Below the pieces are notes generated by a model, which was not told the origin of the DNA, ran no database searches, and saw nothing but the letters and a program-made list of their open reading frames with translations. Position numbers and translations under genes: made by a program. Shown here piece by piece: positions 30,406 through 38,877 of a stretch of DNA of 40,145 nt. Location of the stretch: contig NZ_QGKS01000169.1 of assembly GCF_003172935.1 (NCBI RefSeq), positions 1-40,145 of the forward strand, written 5' to 3'. The stretch's first letter is position 1. Each line of letters opens with the position of its first letter. The stretch is from Micromonospora sicca (GTDB lineage: Bacteria; Actinomycetota; Actinomycetes; Mycobacteriales; Micromonosporaceae).

Positions 30406-33143
30406 CTCAGGCACCCGCATTATCCCAGGCGCTGCGGATCAACCCGGTGGCGCTGCGGCAGAAGGTGACGCAGCAGCTCGACCGGCACCGCAACGGTGAG
30501 GCGTACCCGGTGATGGTCGTGCGCGCCGAGCCGGCCTGGCCGCACGACCCGGCGATGCTGCTGCCCGGCGGACGCCCGGCCCGGGTCGTGCCGTGCGTGT
30601 CGCCGCTGGCCATCTGGGAGCACCTCGCCGCCGACCGCGGCGACGAGGTGCTGGTCCTGCTCACCGACATTCCCGAGTCCAGCCTCGGGCACGGGGTGCG
30701 GAGCCGGATCTTCCGGCAGCGGGTGATCACCGTCGAGCCCTGGGACCTGGTCGTGGACGCTTTCGGTGCGCAACTGCCCGACAGCGCCCTGGAGCGGGAA
30801 GGCTGGGCCGGTGAGGCGCTGCTCGACGCGATGCCGCCCGCCGGTTGGCCGAAGCTCACCACCGCCGTGCTCACCCGCGACGTGGCGCTGCGGCACCTCG
30901 CCGCCGTACGCCTGGGTCTCGAGCGCCGGGGTGACAGCCCCGACGACCTGGACGTGACGACGCTGCTGCGGTGGAGTGCCGAGCCGGGCGCGGTCGAGGC
31001 GTTCGGGCTGCTCCGGGAGGCGGAGCGCGACGGCCTGGCCGGGTGGCTCATCGAGCAGTTCGGGCGGCCCGCCAAGGCGCTCTTCGCGCTCATCGCCGCC
31101 GGGCACGGCGCCGACGCGCTTCCGCTCGGTCTGGTCTGCGAGGCGCTGTGGACCACCGACACCGCCGAGGCGGTGCGGGCGCAGGGGCGGATCGACCAGT
31201 ACTTCGGCAACCTCAACGACGACGTCACCGTGCACGGCTTCGCCGACGCCGCGGTCCAGGTGGTGAGCGGGATGCTGACCGCGCGCGATCGGGAGTCGCG
31301 GCTGCAGGGGAACGCGGTGCTGGACCGGGCCGAGGAACTCCTCGTCCAGTTCAACGCGGCGGCCAGCGCCGGCCACAGCCCGATCCTCCGCACCGGCTTC
31401 ACCCGGCGGATCACCGCCGCCGCGCAGGCGCTGCTGGCCGCGCTCCGCGACCCGGCCGACCGCGCGCTCGACGACGCGGTCGAAGCGCTCGCCGGGCACC
31501 GGCTGGCCGACGTGGAAGCCACCCGGGTCAGCCGGATCCGGATGGCCCAGCGGCTCGTGCGCTGGCTCGGCACCGAGCAGGAGCCGCCGGCAAGTGTGGC
31601 CGACGGGGTGGACCAGCAGATCGGCCAGTGGGGCTGGGTCGACGTGGCGCTCCACCACGCCTGGGCCGGCGACGACGCCAACCCCGAGCTGCAGACCGCG
31701 TTCCGCGAGATCCACGACCGGGCACAGCAGCGGCGGCGGGACCTGGACCAGGCGTTCGCCGGTCGCCTCGCGGCGTGGGCCACCGCCGGCCCCGGCAACG
31801 ACGGCGGCCTGCTCACCGTGGAGAACCTCCTGCCCCGGGTCATCGACCCACTGGTCAAGGCCGACCGGCCGGTGCTGCTCGTCGTCCTCGACGGGATGAG
31901 CGCCGCCGTCGCCGTGCAGCTCGCCGACGAGCTGTCCCAGCACTGGGTCGAGTACGACCCGCTCGCCGGTTCCGCCGCAGGCCGCCGGCGGGGGATCGTG
32001 GCCGCCCTGCCCACCCTGACCGCGGTGTCCCGGACCTCGCTCTTCGCCGGCGCTCTCCGCACCGGCAACCAGGACCACGAGAAGAAGCTCTTCGCCGACG
32101 GCCGGTGGGGCAAGGGTTCCCGGATCTTCCACAAGGGGCCCGCCAAGGGCGGAGCCGGCTGGGCGTACGCGAGCGAGCTGGCCGAGGCGGTGGCCGGCGC
32201 GGCGCCCGTGGTGGCCGTCGTGATCAACACCGTGGACGAGTCGCTGGCCCACGGCCGCGAAGGCGACGAACCCGGCTGGCAGCTCGACGACCTCGGCTTC
32301 CTGCGCAGCCTGCTCGACCAGGCCCGGTCCTCCGGACGCGCCGTCGTCATCACCAGCGACCACGGGCACGTGCTGGAGCGGGGCGGGCAGTACGTCAAGG
32401 CCGCCGACGCCGCCTCGGCCCGGCACCGCACCGGCCCCGACCCGGCCGCCCCGGGAGAGGTGGAGCTGACCGGCCCCCGGGTGGTGGCCGACGGCAAGCG
32501 GATCATCGCGCTGTGGGACCCGATGCTGCGCTACCGCCCCAGCAAGGCGGGCTACCACGGCGGCGCGTCACTGGCCGAGGTCACCATCCCGCTGCTGGCG
32601 TACCTGATGCCGAATGCGACGCGGCCGCCGGCCGGCTGGGCTCCCGTCGAGACCAGTCCACCGGCCTGGTGGCAGGCGTCGGCGACCGCTCCAGTTCCGA
32701 CTGCCCCCACGACTCCGGTGCCCGCACCCAGGCCGCGACGCAAGGCGCCGGCCGTCACCGGGGACGCGCTGTTCGACGTACCGGAGCTGGCGAGTGCCCC
32801 CGCGGCGGCGCCGCCGGCTGGAGAGGGCGATCTGGTGAGCGCGGTGCTGGCCACCGAGCTGTTCGAGGCCCAGCACGGCCTGACCCCGCGGAAGGTGGAC
32901 CGGAAGAAGATCGAGGCGGCGATGCGCGCGCTGGTCGAGGCCAAGGGTGTGCTGCCGCTGGCCGTGCTCGGTCAGCGGGCCGGTGAGCTGCCCGGGCGGG
33001 AGGGTGGATTCGTCAACACCCTGCAGCGGATCTTCAACGTCGACAACTACCCGGTGCTGTCGCAGATCGACGACGGGCGCACCGTCAAACTGGACACCGC
33101 CCTGCTGCGGACGCAGTTCGGCCTGCCCGGGGGCGGTCCGTGA
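30402..33143 (+). CDS. pglZ: BREX-2 PglZ, alkaline-phosphatase-superfamily protein
   Basis: A 913-aa protein. The PglZ domain is visible from about residue 490: LLVVLDGMSAAVA (Asp497), the following SRTSLFAGAL segment, and TSDHGHVLERG (Asp653-His-Gly-His656), which are the metal-binding signatures of the alkaline phosphatase superfamily. The N-terminal ~450 residues are helical. After ~740 there is a Pro/Ala-rich linker, then a short C-terminal helical domain. PglZ is the hallmark gene of all BREX types; phosphatase or phosphodiesterase chemistry is proposed from the fold. The GTG start is in the pglY stop (GTGA), and its own stop overlaps brxD in the same way, so pglY-pglZ-brxD are translated as one unit. 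Confidence 0.95.
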   Translation: MTQAPALSQALRINPVALRQKVTQQLDRHRNGEAYPVMVVRAEPAWPHDPAMLLPGGRPARVVPCVSPLAIWEHLAADRGDEVLVLLTDIPESSLGHGVRSRIFRQRVITVEPWDLVVDAFGAQLPDSALEREGWAGEALLDAMPPAGWPKLTTAVLTRDVALRHLAAVRLGLERRGDSPDDLDVTTLLRWSAEPGAVEAFGLLREAERDGLAGWLIEQFGRPAKALFALIAAGHGADALPLGLVCEALWTTDTAEAVRAQGRIDQYFGNLNDDVTVHGFADAAVQVVSGMLTARDRESRLQGNAVLDRAEELLVQFNAAASAGHSPILRTGFTRRITAAAQALLAALRDPADRALDDAVEALAGHRLADVEATRVSRIRMAQRLVRWLGTEQEPPASVADGVDQQIGQWGWVDVALHHAWAGDDANPELQTAFREIHDRAQQRRRDLDQAFAGRLAAWATAGPGNDGGLLTVENLLPRVIDPLVKADRPVLLVVLDGMSAAVAVQLADELSQHWVEYDPLAGSAAGRRRGIVAALPTLTAVSRTSLFAGALRTGNQDHEKKLFADGRWGKGSRIFHKGPAKGGAGWAYASELAEAVAGAAPVVAVVINTVDESLAHGREGDEPGWQLDDLGFLRSLLDQARSSGRAVVITSDHGHVLERGGQYVKAADAASARHRTGPDPAAPGEVELTGPRVVADGKRIIALWDPMLRYRPSKAGYHGGASLAEVTIPLLAYLMPNATRPPAGWAPVETSPPAWWQASATAPVPTAPTTPVPAPRPRRKAPAVTGDALFDVPELASAPAAAPPAGEGDLVSAVLATELFEAQHGLTPRKVDRKKIEAAMRALVEAKGVLPLAVLGQRAGELPGREGGFVNTLQRIFNVDNYPVLSQIDDGRTVKLDTALLRTQFGLPGGGP

Positions 33144-34453
33144 CCGCCGTGAGCCCGGCTCGGCGGCGGGAGGTCATCGACGCGTTGCGCCGGGGCGCCG
33201 TCCCGTCGGCCGGACTGGACCTCTTCGCCGTCGGGCTCGACCGGTTCACCAGCGCGGTGGGGGAGGACCTGGACACGGTCGCCACCGGCGGCTCGGTGTT
33301 CAAGGCGGTCCGCGGTGAGTACGGCTCCGGTAAGACCTTCTTCACGCGCTGGATCGCTGAGCGGGCGAAGCGCGCCAACTTCGCCACCGCCGAGGTGCAG
33401 ATCTCCGAGAACGAGACCCCGCTGCACAAGCTGGAGACCGTGTACCGCCGGCTCACCGAGCGGCTCACCACCTCGACGTTTCCGCCGAGCGCCCTGCGAC
33501 CCGTCGTCGACGGCTGGTTCTACGCGCTGGAGGAGGATGTCCTCGCGACGGGCGAGGTAGCCGCGGACGATCCGGACGCCCTCGACCGGGCGGTCGGGGT
33601 GCTGCTCGACCAGCGACTCGCCGCGGTCAGCCGCACGGCCCCCGCCTTCGCGGCCGCGCTCCGCGGCTACCGGACCGCCTCCCTCGCCGGTGATCCCGCC
33701 ACCGCCGAAGCCGTCCTGGCCTGGCTCGGCGGGCAGCCGCACGTCGCCGCGTCGGCCCGCCGGGTCGCCGGGGTGCGCGGGGATCTCGACCACTTCGCCG
33801 CGCTCAGCTTCCTGCAGGGCCTGCTCGCGGTCCTGCGCGACAGCGGGCACCCCGGCCTGCTGCTGGTCCTCGACGAGGTCGAGACGCTGCAGCGGGTCCG
33901 CTCCGACGCCCGCGACAGGGCGCTCAACGCGCTGCGGCAACTCATCGACGAGGTGCACTCCGGCCGCTTTCCCGGGCTCTACCTCGTCATCACCGGCACC
34001 CCGGCGTTCTACGAGGGGCCGCAGGGTGTGCAGCGGCTCGCACCACTCGCTCAGCGGCTGGCCGTCGACTTCACAACCGATCCCCGGTTCGACAACCCGC
34101 GCGCGGTGCAGATCCGGCTCGCCGGCTTCACCGTCGACTCCCTGGTGGAACTCGGCGGCCGGGTACGCGACCTCTACGCCGACGGATCCGCCGCATCGGG
34201 TCGGGTGCGTGGCCTGGTCGACGACGCGTACCTCGGTGACCTCGCCCGCGCCGTCGCCGGGGGATTGGGCGGCAAGGTTGGCGTGGCACCGCGGCTGTTC
34301 CTCAAGAAGCTGGTGGGGGACGTGCTCGACCGCGTCGACCAGTACGCCGACTTCGACCCGCGGCAGCACTACGCACTGACCCTCTCGGCCACCGAGATGA
34401 CGGACGTGGAACGCAACGCGACCAGCGCTGACGCGATTTCGCTCGACCTGTAG
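33140..34453 (+). CDS. brxD: BREX ATP-binding protein BrxD
   Basis: A 437-aa P-loop ATPase. Walker A is GEYGSGKTFF (Lys65) and Walker B is LLLVLDEVETL (Asp245-Glu246). It starts RRREVIDALRRGAVPSAGLD and has a 'FKAVRGEYGSGKT' lead-in, as in the BrxD/DUF2791 family. BrxD is a core gene of type 2 BREX and is thought to be an AAA+-type ATPase that works with the helicase BrxHI. It is the last gene of the coupled pglY-pglZ-brxD unit; the next gene begins after a 14-bp gap with a possible promoter of its own. Confidence 0.92.
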   Translation: MTAVSPARRREVIDALRRGAVPSAGLDLFAVGLDRFTSAVGEDLDTVATGGSVFKAVRGEYGSGKTFFTRWIAERAKRANFATAEVQISENETPLHKLETVYRRLTERLTTSTFPPSALRPVVDGWFYALEEDVLATGEVAADDPDALDRAVGVLLDQRLAAVSRTAPAFAAALRGYRTASLAGDPATAEAVLAWLGGQPHVAASARRVAGVRGDLDHFAALSFLQGLLAVLRDSGHPGLLLVLDEVETLQRVRSDARDRALNALRQLIDEVHSGRFPGLYLVITGTPAFYEGPQGVQRLAPLAQRLAVDFTTDPRFDNPRAVQIRLAGFTVDSLVELGGRVRDLYADGSAASGRVRGLVDDAYLGDLARAVAGGLGGKVGVAPRLFLKKLVGDVLDRVDQYADFDPRQHYALTLSATEMTDVERNATSADAISLDL

Positions 34454-34455
34454 GA

Positions 34456-34461
34456 CAGAAT
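34456..34461 (+). promoter_or_regulatory. Possible -10 of the AlbA-ParA-brxHI unit
   Basis: CAGAAT (xAxxxT) ends 6 nt before the ATG at 34468, the same spacing as the other leaderless starts in this window, and no Shine-Dalgarno sequence is present in the 14-bp gap. No clear -35 is seen. If real, it would split the right half of the BREX cluster into two transcripts. Confidence 0.35.
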
Positions 34462-34467
34462 CAGATC

Positions 34468-35646
34468 ATGAGCACCGACCTCGCCTTGCTCCTCGGCACG
34501 CAGGAGACCGCCGCCCTCGAGTTCAAGCGAGAGGCTACGGATCGGAACGCCATTCGCAAGGCGATCTGTGCTCTCGCGAACGACCTGCCGGGCCTTGGCG
34601 GCGGTGATCTCATTATCGGTGTCGATGCCAATGGCCGTCCGGCCGGCGCAACAGACACGTCTGACGGCGCATTGCTGAAGATCACCGAGTATCGCGATCA
34701 AGGCCTGATTCTCGACCGGCCGTCGATGGTCGTCAGTGCCGGTCTGTATGAAGGGATGCCGGTAATCCGTGTAAGGGTGAATGCGTCCCACACGCCGCCG
34801 GTGCGCTTCGACAACGTCGTATATGTCCGGCCAGGCCCGTCCACCCGGCGTGCCACCCGGGACGACGAGCGAGTGCTCTCCGAGCGGCGGCGGTCCTTCG
34901 AGGCACCCTTCGACGTCCGCCCGGTGCCCGGAAGCACCCTGGACGACCTCGATCTCAACCTGTTTCGGACGGAGTATCTCCGCCAAGCCGTCGACCCTTC
35001 GGTGATCGAGGAGAACCACCGGTCGATCGAGCAGCAGCTGGCCTCGCTCCGGCTCGCCGACGTGGACGGCACGCCGACCGTGCTCGGCCTCCTGCTCGTC
35101 GGTCTGGATCCGACCAACCGCATCCCTGGGGCGTACGTCCAGTTCGTCCGCTACGAGGGGACGGACGTCGGAGGATCGGTGCTGGACGAGCAGGAACTCC
35201 GGCTGAACGTCATCGACGCGGCCGAGCGGCTTGAGACTCTGCTCAAGGGTCACCTCCGGACGCGACTCGTCGAGGTGAGCGGCTTCCGGGAGGAGTCCCG
35301 ACCAAACTATCCGATCGACGCTCTTCGGGAGGTGTGCATGAACGCGATCATGCACCGCAACTACGAATCGTCGAATGCTCCGGTCCGAGTCGTGTGGTTC
35401 GACGACCGCATCGAGGTGACCAATCCCGGTGGGCCGTTCGGACAAGTCCGGGCAGACAATTTCGACCGAGTCAACGACTATCGCAATCCGTCCCTGGCCG
35501 CCGCGATGAAGTCCGTCGGATACGTCAACCAGTTCGGCAGGGGCATCGGACGGATCAGGGCCGCACTGACGCGCAACGGCAACCCGCCACCGGAGTTCGT
35601 CGTCGACGACGCCTCCTGGACTGTGACCGTACGGAGTGCGTCGTGA
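34468..35646 (+). CDS. AlbA_2 / schlafen-like protein with HATPase_c_4 C-terminus
   Basis: A 392-aa protein. The N-terminal AlbA_2 (schlafen-like) domain opens with AALEFKREATD and continues with ALANDLPGLGGGDLIIGVD and an 'RVNASHTPPVRF...VYVRPGPSTR' end. The C-terminal part has the GHKL-like N-box, EVCMNAIMHRNY (Asn292), and the G-box IEVTNPGGPFG. This two-domain layout is that of COG2865 proteins, usually called ATP-binding transcriptional regulators or helicase-related. AlbA_2 domains occur in several defence proteins with RNA- or DNA-related roles. It is not one of the six core BREX-2 genes. It lies between brxD and brxHI and overlaps the ParA gene by 4 bp, so it is likely an accessory. 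Confidence 0.85.
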   Translation: MSTDLALLLGTQETAALEFKREATDRNAIRKAICALANDLPGLGGGDLIIGVDANGRPAGATDTSDGALLKITEYRDQGLILDRPSMVVSAGLYEGMPVIRVRVNASHTPPVRFDNVVYVRPGPSTRRATRDDERVLSERRRSFEAPFDVRPVPGSTLDDLDLNLFRTEYLRQAVDPSVIEENHRSIEQQLASLRLADVDGTPTVLGLLLVGLDPTNRIPGAYVQFVRYEGTDVGGSVLDEQELRLNVIDAAERLETLLKGHLRTRLVEVSGFREESRPNYPIDALREVCMNAIMHRNYESSNAPVRVVWFDDRIEVTNPGGPFGQVRADNFDRVNDYRNPSLAAAMKSVGYVNQFGRGIGRIRAALTRNGNPPPEFVVDDASWTVTVRSAS

Positions 35647-36659
35647 TCTCCGTCGCCCTGTTCAACAACAAGGGCGGCGTCGGCAAGACCACCCTCACCT
35701 ACCACCTCGCGCACATGCTGCAGCGTCTCGGGCACCGGGTCCTCGCCGTCGACCTCGACCCGCAGTCGAACCTGACGGCGGCATTCCTCGACGAAGAGGA
35801 TCTGGAACAGGTGTGGCGGGAGCCGAACGGTGTGACGGTCTCTCCCGGCGAGAGCGGCCAGGCGCCCACCGTGGCCGCGGCGGTCAAACCGATCATGGAG
35901 GGGATGGGGGACATCCGCCCCTGCGAGCCGGTTCCGATCGCGGAAGGACTCTGGCTGCTCGCCGGTGACCTGACCCTCAGCTCCTTCGAGGATCGGCTCA
36001 GCGAGGCGTGGCCCAAGGGCTTCACCGGCGACCCCGCCGCGCTGAGGACCACCACCGCGTTCCATCGGATCCTGCAGACGGCAGGCCGCGAGGTGGACGC
36101 CGACATCGCCCTGATCGACGTGGGTCCGAACCTCGGAGCGATCAACCGCGCGGCACTGCTGGCGGCCGACACAGTGCTCGTACCGCTCGCCGCCGACTTG
36201 TTCTCGCTGCGGGGTCTGCGTAATCTCGGGCCGACGCTGAGGATGTGGCGGCGCACATGGCACCACAAGGTCATGCCCGACCTGCCGCCGGGGATCGAAG
36301 CACCGGTGGGGCGGATGCGTCCGCTGGGCTACGTCATCATGCAACCGACCATGCGCCTGGACCGCCCCGTGAAGGCGTACCAACGTTGGCTGGACCGCAT
36401 CCCCGAGGTCTTCGCCACGTCCGTGCTCGACGAACCGGGCAGCGGCGTGACCAGGAAGGCTTACGAGATCGCCACGTTGCGCAATTACCAGAGCCTGATG
36501 CCGTTGTCCCACGACGCGCGGAAGCCGATGTTCGATCTCCGATCGGCCGACGGTGCTCTGGGCAGCACGCAGACCCTGGTTCAACGCTGCTACCAGGACT
36601 TCCGATCGCTGAGCGAGAAGCTGTTGCAGCGGCTTGACGACATCCGCGCCAGCAGCTGA
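35643..36659 (+). CDS. ParA/MinD-type ATPase
   Basis: A 338-aa protein. The deviant Walker A is K10-GGVGKTT (Lys15), preceded by the strand ISVALFNN and followed by VLAVDLDPQSNLT. The switch region is IALIDVGPNLGAINRAAL, and DTVLVPLAADLFSLRGL matches the ParA C-terminal signature. It is a complete ParA, usually a partition ATPase, but no ParB gene or parS-like repeat is seen nearby. Its place between the AlbA_2 gene and brxHI, with 4-bp and 1-bp overlaps, argues for a defence accessory role, perhaps positioning a complex on DNA. The GTG start is fixed by the overlap; the longer upstream frame (from 35334) is shadow. Confidence 0.88.
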   Translation: MISVALFNNKGGVGKTTLTYHLAHMLQRLGHRVLAVDLDPQSNLTAAFLDEEDLEQVWREPNGVTVSPGESGQAPTVAAAVKPIMEGMGDIRPCEPVPIAEGLWLLAGDLTLSSFEDRLSEAWPKGFTGDPAALRTTTAFHRILQTAGREVDADIALIDVGPNLGAINRAALLAADTVLVPLAADLFSLRGLRNLGPTLRMWRRTWHHKVMPDLPPGIEAPVGRMRPLGYVIMQPTMRLDRPVKAYQRWLDRIPEVFATSVLDEPGSGVTRKAYEIATLRNYQSLMPLSHDARKPMFDLRSADGALGSTQTLVQRCYQDFRSLSEKLLQRLDDIRASS

Positions 36660-38797
36660 TGGCCGGGGCCGACCTGCTGCATCCGGTGGTGCTACACCAT
36701 GTAGTGAACTCGTTGCAGTGGCCGGCGTTGCGGCCATTGCAGGAGGCCGCCGTCCAACCGCTGCTCGACGGCGACGACGCTCTGCTCCTCGCCCCGACGG
36801 CGGGCGGCAAGACCGAAGCGGCGATGTTCCCGCTGCTGTCCCGAATGGCCGAGGAGAACTGGGCGGGCACGTCGCTGCTCTACGTCTGCCCGCTCAAGGC
36901 CCTGCTCAACAACCTCCTTCCTCGGCTGGAAACGTACACCGGGTGGCTGGGGCGCCGCGCTGCGCTCTGGCACGGTGACGTGACCATGGGCCGGCGGCGG
37001 AAGATCCTCCGCGACCGACCGGACGTGCTCCTCACCACCCCCGAGTCCCTGGAGTCGATGCTGGTCAGTGCCACCGTCGACCACGACGAGTTCTTCCGTG
37101 GCCTGCGGGCCGTCGTGGTCGACGAAGTGCACGCGTTCGCCGGCGACGACCGCGGATGGCACCTGCTGGCCGTACTCGAGCGGCTCAGCCGGGTCACCGG
37201 CCGGCCGGTGCAGCGCATCGGCCTCTCGGCGACGGTCGGTAATCCCGACACGCTGCTGACCTGGTTGCAGGGGTCCGGTCGCGGGCAACGGCCGGCGCGG
37301 GTCGTCGCGCCCGAGATTGCCGCCGCTCCAGCCGTGTCCGTCGCCCCAGCCGTGTCCGTCGCCCGGCCTGCGGGCGAGGTCGAGTTGGACTACGTCGGCT
37401 CGGTGCACAACGCCGCGAAGGTCATCGCCGCCCTGCACCGCGGCGAGAAGCGGCTGGTGTTCTGCGAGTCCCGGGCGTTGGTCGAGGAACTCGGCCAACG
37501 GCTGCGGGCGCTTGACGTCACCACCTTCCTGTCCCACGCCTCGCTCTCGGTGGACGAGCGGCGTCGCGCGGAGGTGGCGTTCGCGCAGGAACGGGACTGC
37601 GTCATCGTGGCCACCAGCACCCTCGAGCTGGGGATCGACGTCGGCGACCTCGACCGCGTCATCCAGGTCGACGCCCCGCGCAGCGTCGCGGCCTTCCTGC
37701 AACGGATCGGCCGGACGGGTCGGCGGCCCGGCAGCAGCCGGAACTGTCTCTTCCTCGCGCTGGACGGTGACGGGCTCCTACAGGCGGCCGGGCTGCTCCA
37801 CCTCTGGGCGCAGGGCTGGGTCGAGGAGGTGGTGCCGCCGCCGGAGCCGCGGCACATCGTCGCCCAGCAGATGTTGGCGCTGTCGCTGCAGCAGCATCGG
37901 GTCGGGGATCAGCTCTGGGTGCAGGAGTGGAACGGGCTGGCGCCGTTCGACAAGACCGCCGACGTCATCGTGCGGCATCTCGTCGACCAGGGCTACCTCG
38001 ACTCGGACTCCGGCATGCTCTTCATCGGACCGGAGGCGGAGGCGCGCTTCGGCCGTCGGCACTTCATGGACATGCTCGCGGTGTTCACCGCGCCGCCCCA
38101 GTTCACGGTGCTGTCGGGGCGTACCGAGATCGGGCGTACCGACCCGGCGCTGCTCACGGCGAAGGTTCAGGGTCCCCGGCTGCTGTTGCTCGGCGGGCGG
38201 AGCTGGCGGGTCACCTACATCGACTGGAAGCGGCACCGGTGCTTCGTCGAGCCGGCAGAGGGCGGCGGGAAGGCGCTCTGGATGACCGGCGGGGTGCCGC
38301 AGGGACGCTCGTACCGGATGGTGCGGGCCATGCGGGATGTGTTGCTCGGTGCCGATCCGCCGGTCGCGCTGACCGGTCGGGCCGCAAACCGGCTGGCCGG
38401 CCTGCGCGAGGAGTTCGGTGCGCTGGTCCATCCGGGCGGCACGCTGGTGGTTCGGGAGAGTGACGGCGAGGTGCGGTGGTGGACCTGGGCGGGCTTCCGG
38501 GCCAACGCCACGCTGATCTCCACGCTGAGTGAGCTGGCCGACCCGACCCAGCGGTACGACGACGCCTCGATCCGGCTGCGCCCCGACCTGAGCCGGGAGA
38601 TGGTGCGTGCGGCAAAGGCGGACGCGGCCGGACGGGTCTGCCTGCCGGACGTCAACGAGAAGGCCCTGGATGGCCTCAAGTTCAGCGCCGCCCTCCCGCA
38701 CCGACTGGCGGTTGCCACCCTGGCCACGCGTCTGGCCGATGTGCCCGCGGCTCAGGCCGTCCTTGCCGAACCGGTACGGACGGCATACTTGCCTTAG
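36659..38797 (+). CDS. brxHI: BREX-2 DEAD/DEAH-box helicase BrxHI
   Basis: A 712-aa superfamily 2 helicase. Motif I is APTAGGKTE (Lys51), motif II is DEVH (155-158), motif III is LSATVG, and motif VI is QRIGRTGRRPG. The C-terminal third carries a domain seen in Lhr-like helicases (VTYIDWKRHRCFVEPAEGGG). This is the BrxHI helicase of type 2 BREX, presumed to unwind or move on DNA as part of the complex. The ATG shares one base with the stop of the ParA gene. A small in-frame duplication lies between the two RecA domains (see repeat). It is the last gene of the cluster. Confidence 0.92.
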   Translation: MAGADLLHPVVLHHVVNSLQWPALRPLQEAAVQPLLDGDDALLLAPTAGGKTEAAMFPLLSRMAEENWAGTSLLYVCPLKALLNNLLPRLETYTGWLGRRAALWHGDVTMGRRRKILRDRPDVLLTTPESLESMLVSATVDHDEFFRGLRAVVVDEVHAFAGDDRGWHLLAVLERLSRVTGRPVQRIGLSATVGNPDTLLTWLQGSGRGQRPARVVAPEIAAAPAVSVAPAVSVARPAGEVELDYVGSVHNAAKVIAALHRGEKRLVFCESRALVEELGQRLRALDVTTFLSHASLSVDERRRAEVAFAQERDCVIVATSTLELGIDVGDLDRVIQVDAPRSVAAFLQRIGRTGRRPGSSRNCLFLALDGDGLLQAAGLLHLWAQGWVEEVVPPPEPRHIVAQQMLALSLQQHRVGDQLWVQEWNGLAPFDKTADVIVRHLVDQGYLDSDSGMLFIGPEAEARFGRRHFMDMLAVFTAPPQFTVLSGRTEIGRTDPALLTAKVQGPRLLLLGGRSWRVTYIDWKRHRCFVEPAEGGGKALWMTGGVPQGRSYRMVRAMRDVLLGADPPVALTGRAANRLAGLREEFGALVHPGGTLVVRESDGEVRWWTWAGFRANATLISTLSELADPTQRYDDASIRLRPDLSREMVRAAKADAAGRVCLPDVNEKALDGLKFSAALPHRLAVATLATRLADVPAAQAVLAEPVRTAYLP
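37328..37363 (+). repeat. 18-bp tandem duplication inside brxHI
   Basis: CCAGCCGTGTCCGTCGCC occurs twice head to tail (37328-37345 and 37346-37363). It is in frame and gives the peptide PAVSVAPAVSVA in the linker after the first RecA domain. It looks like a recent slippage event that lengthens a flexible link by six residues. Confidence 0.85.
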
Positions 38798-38877
38798 CGC
38801 TCACGGGCGGGTGATCAGGGAAGCGAGGTCCAGGGTGACCCGGCGGATAGCCCGGTCGTTGCCAGCGCCCTGTCGGT

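Noticed and set aside
28129..30420. Long minus-strand open frame (763 codons) opposite pglY
   Set aside because: Antisense shadow of a GC-rich gene: low-complexity Arg/Gly/Val content, no motif, and pglY is certain on the other strand. The same applies to 4166-6988, 30407-32506 and 30420-32558.
35643..36659. ParA as sign of a plasmid or partition locus
   Set aside because: No ParB gene or parS-like repeats nearby, and the gene is overlapped on both sides by genes of the BREX right arm.
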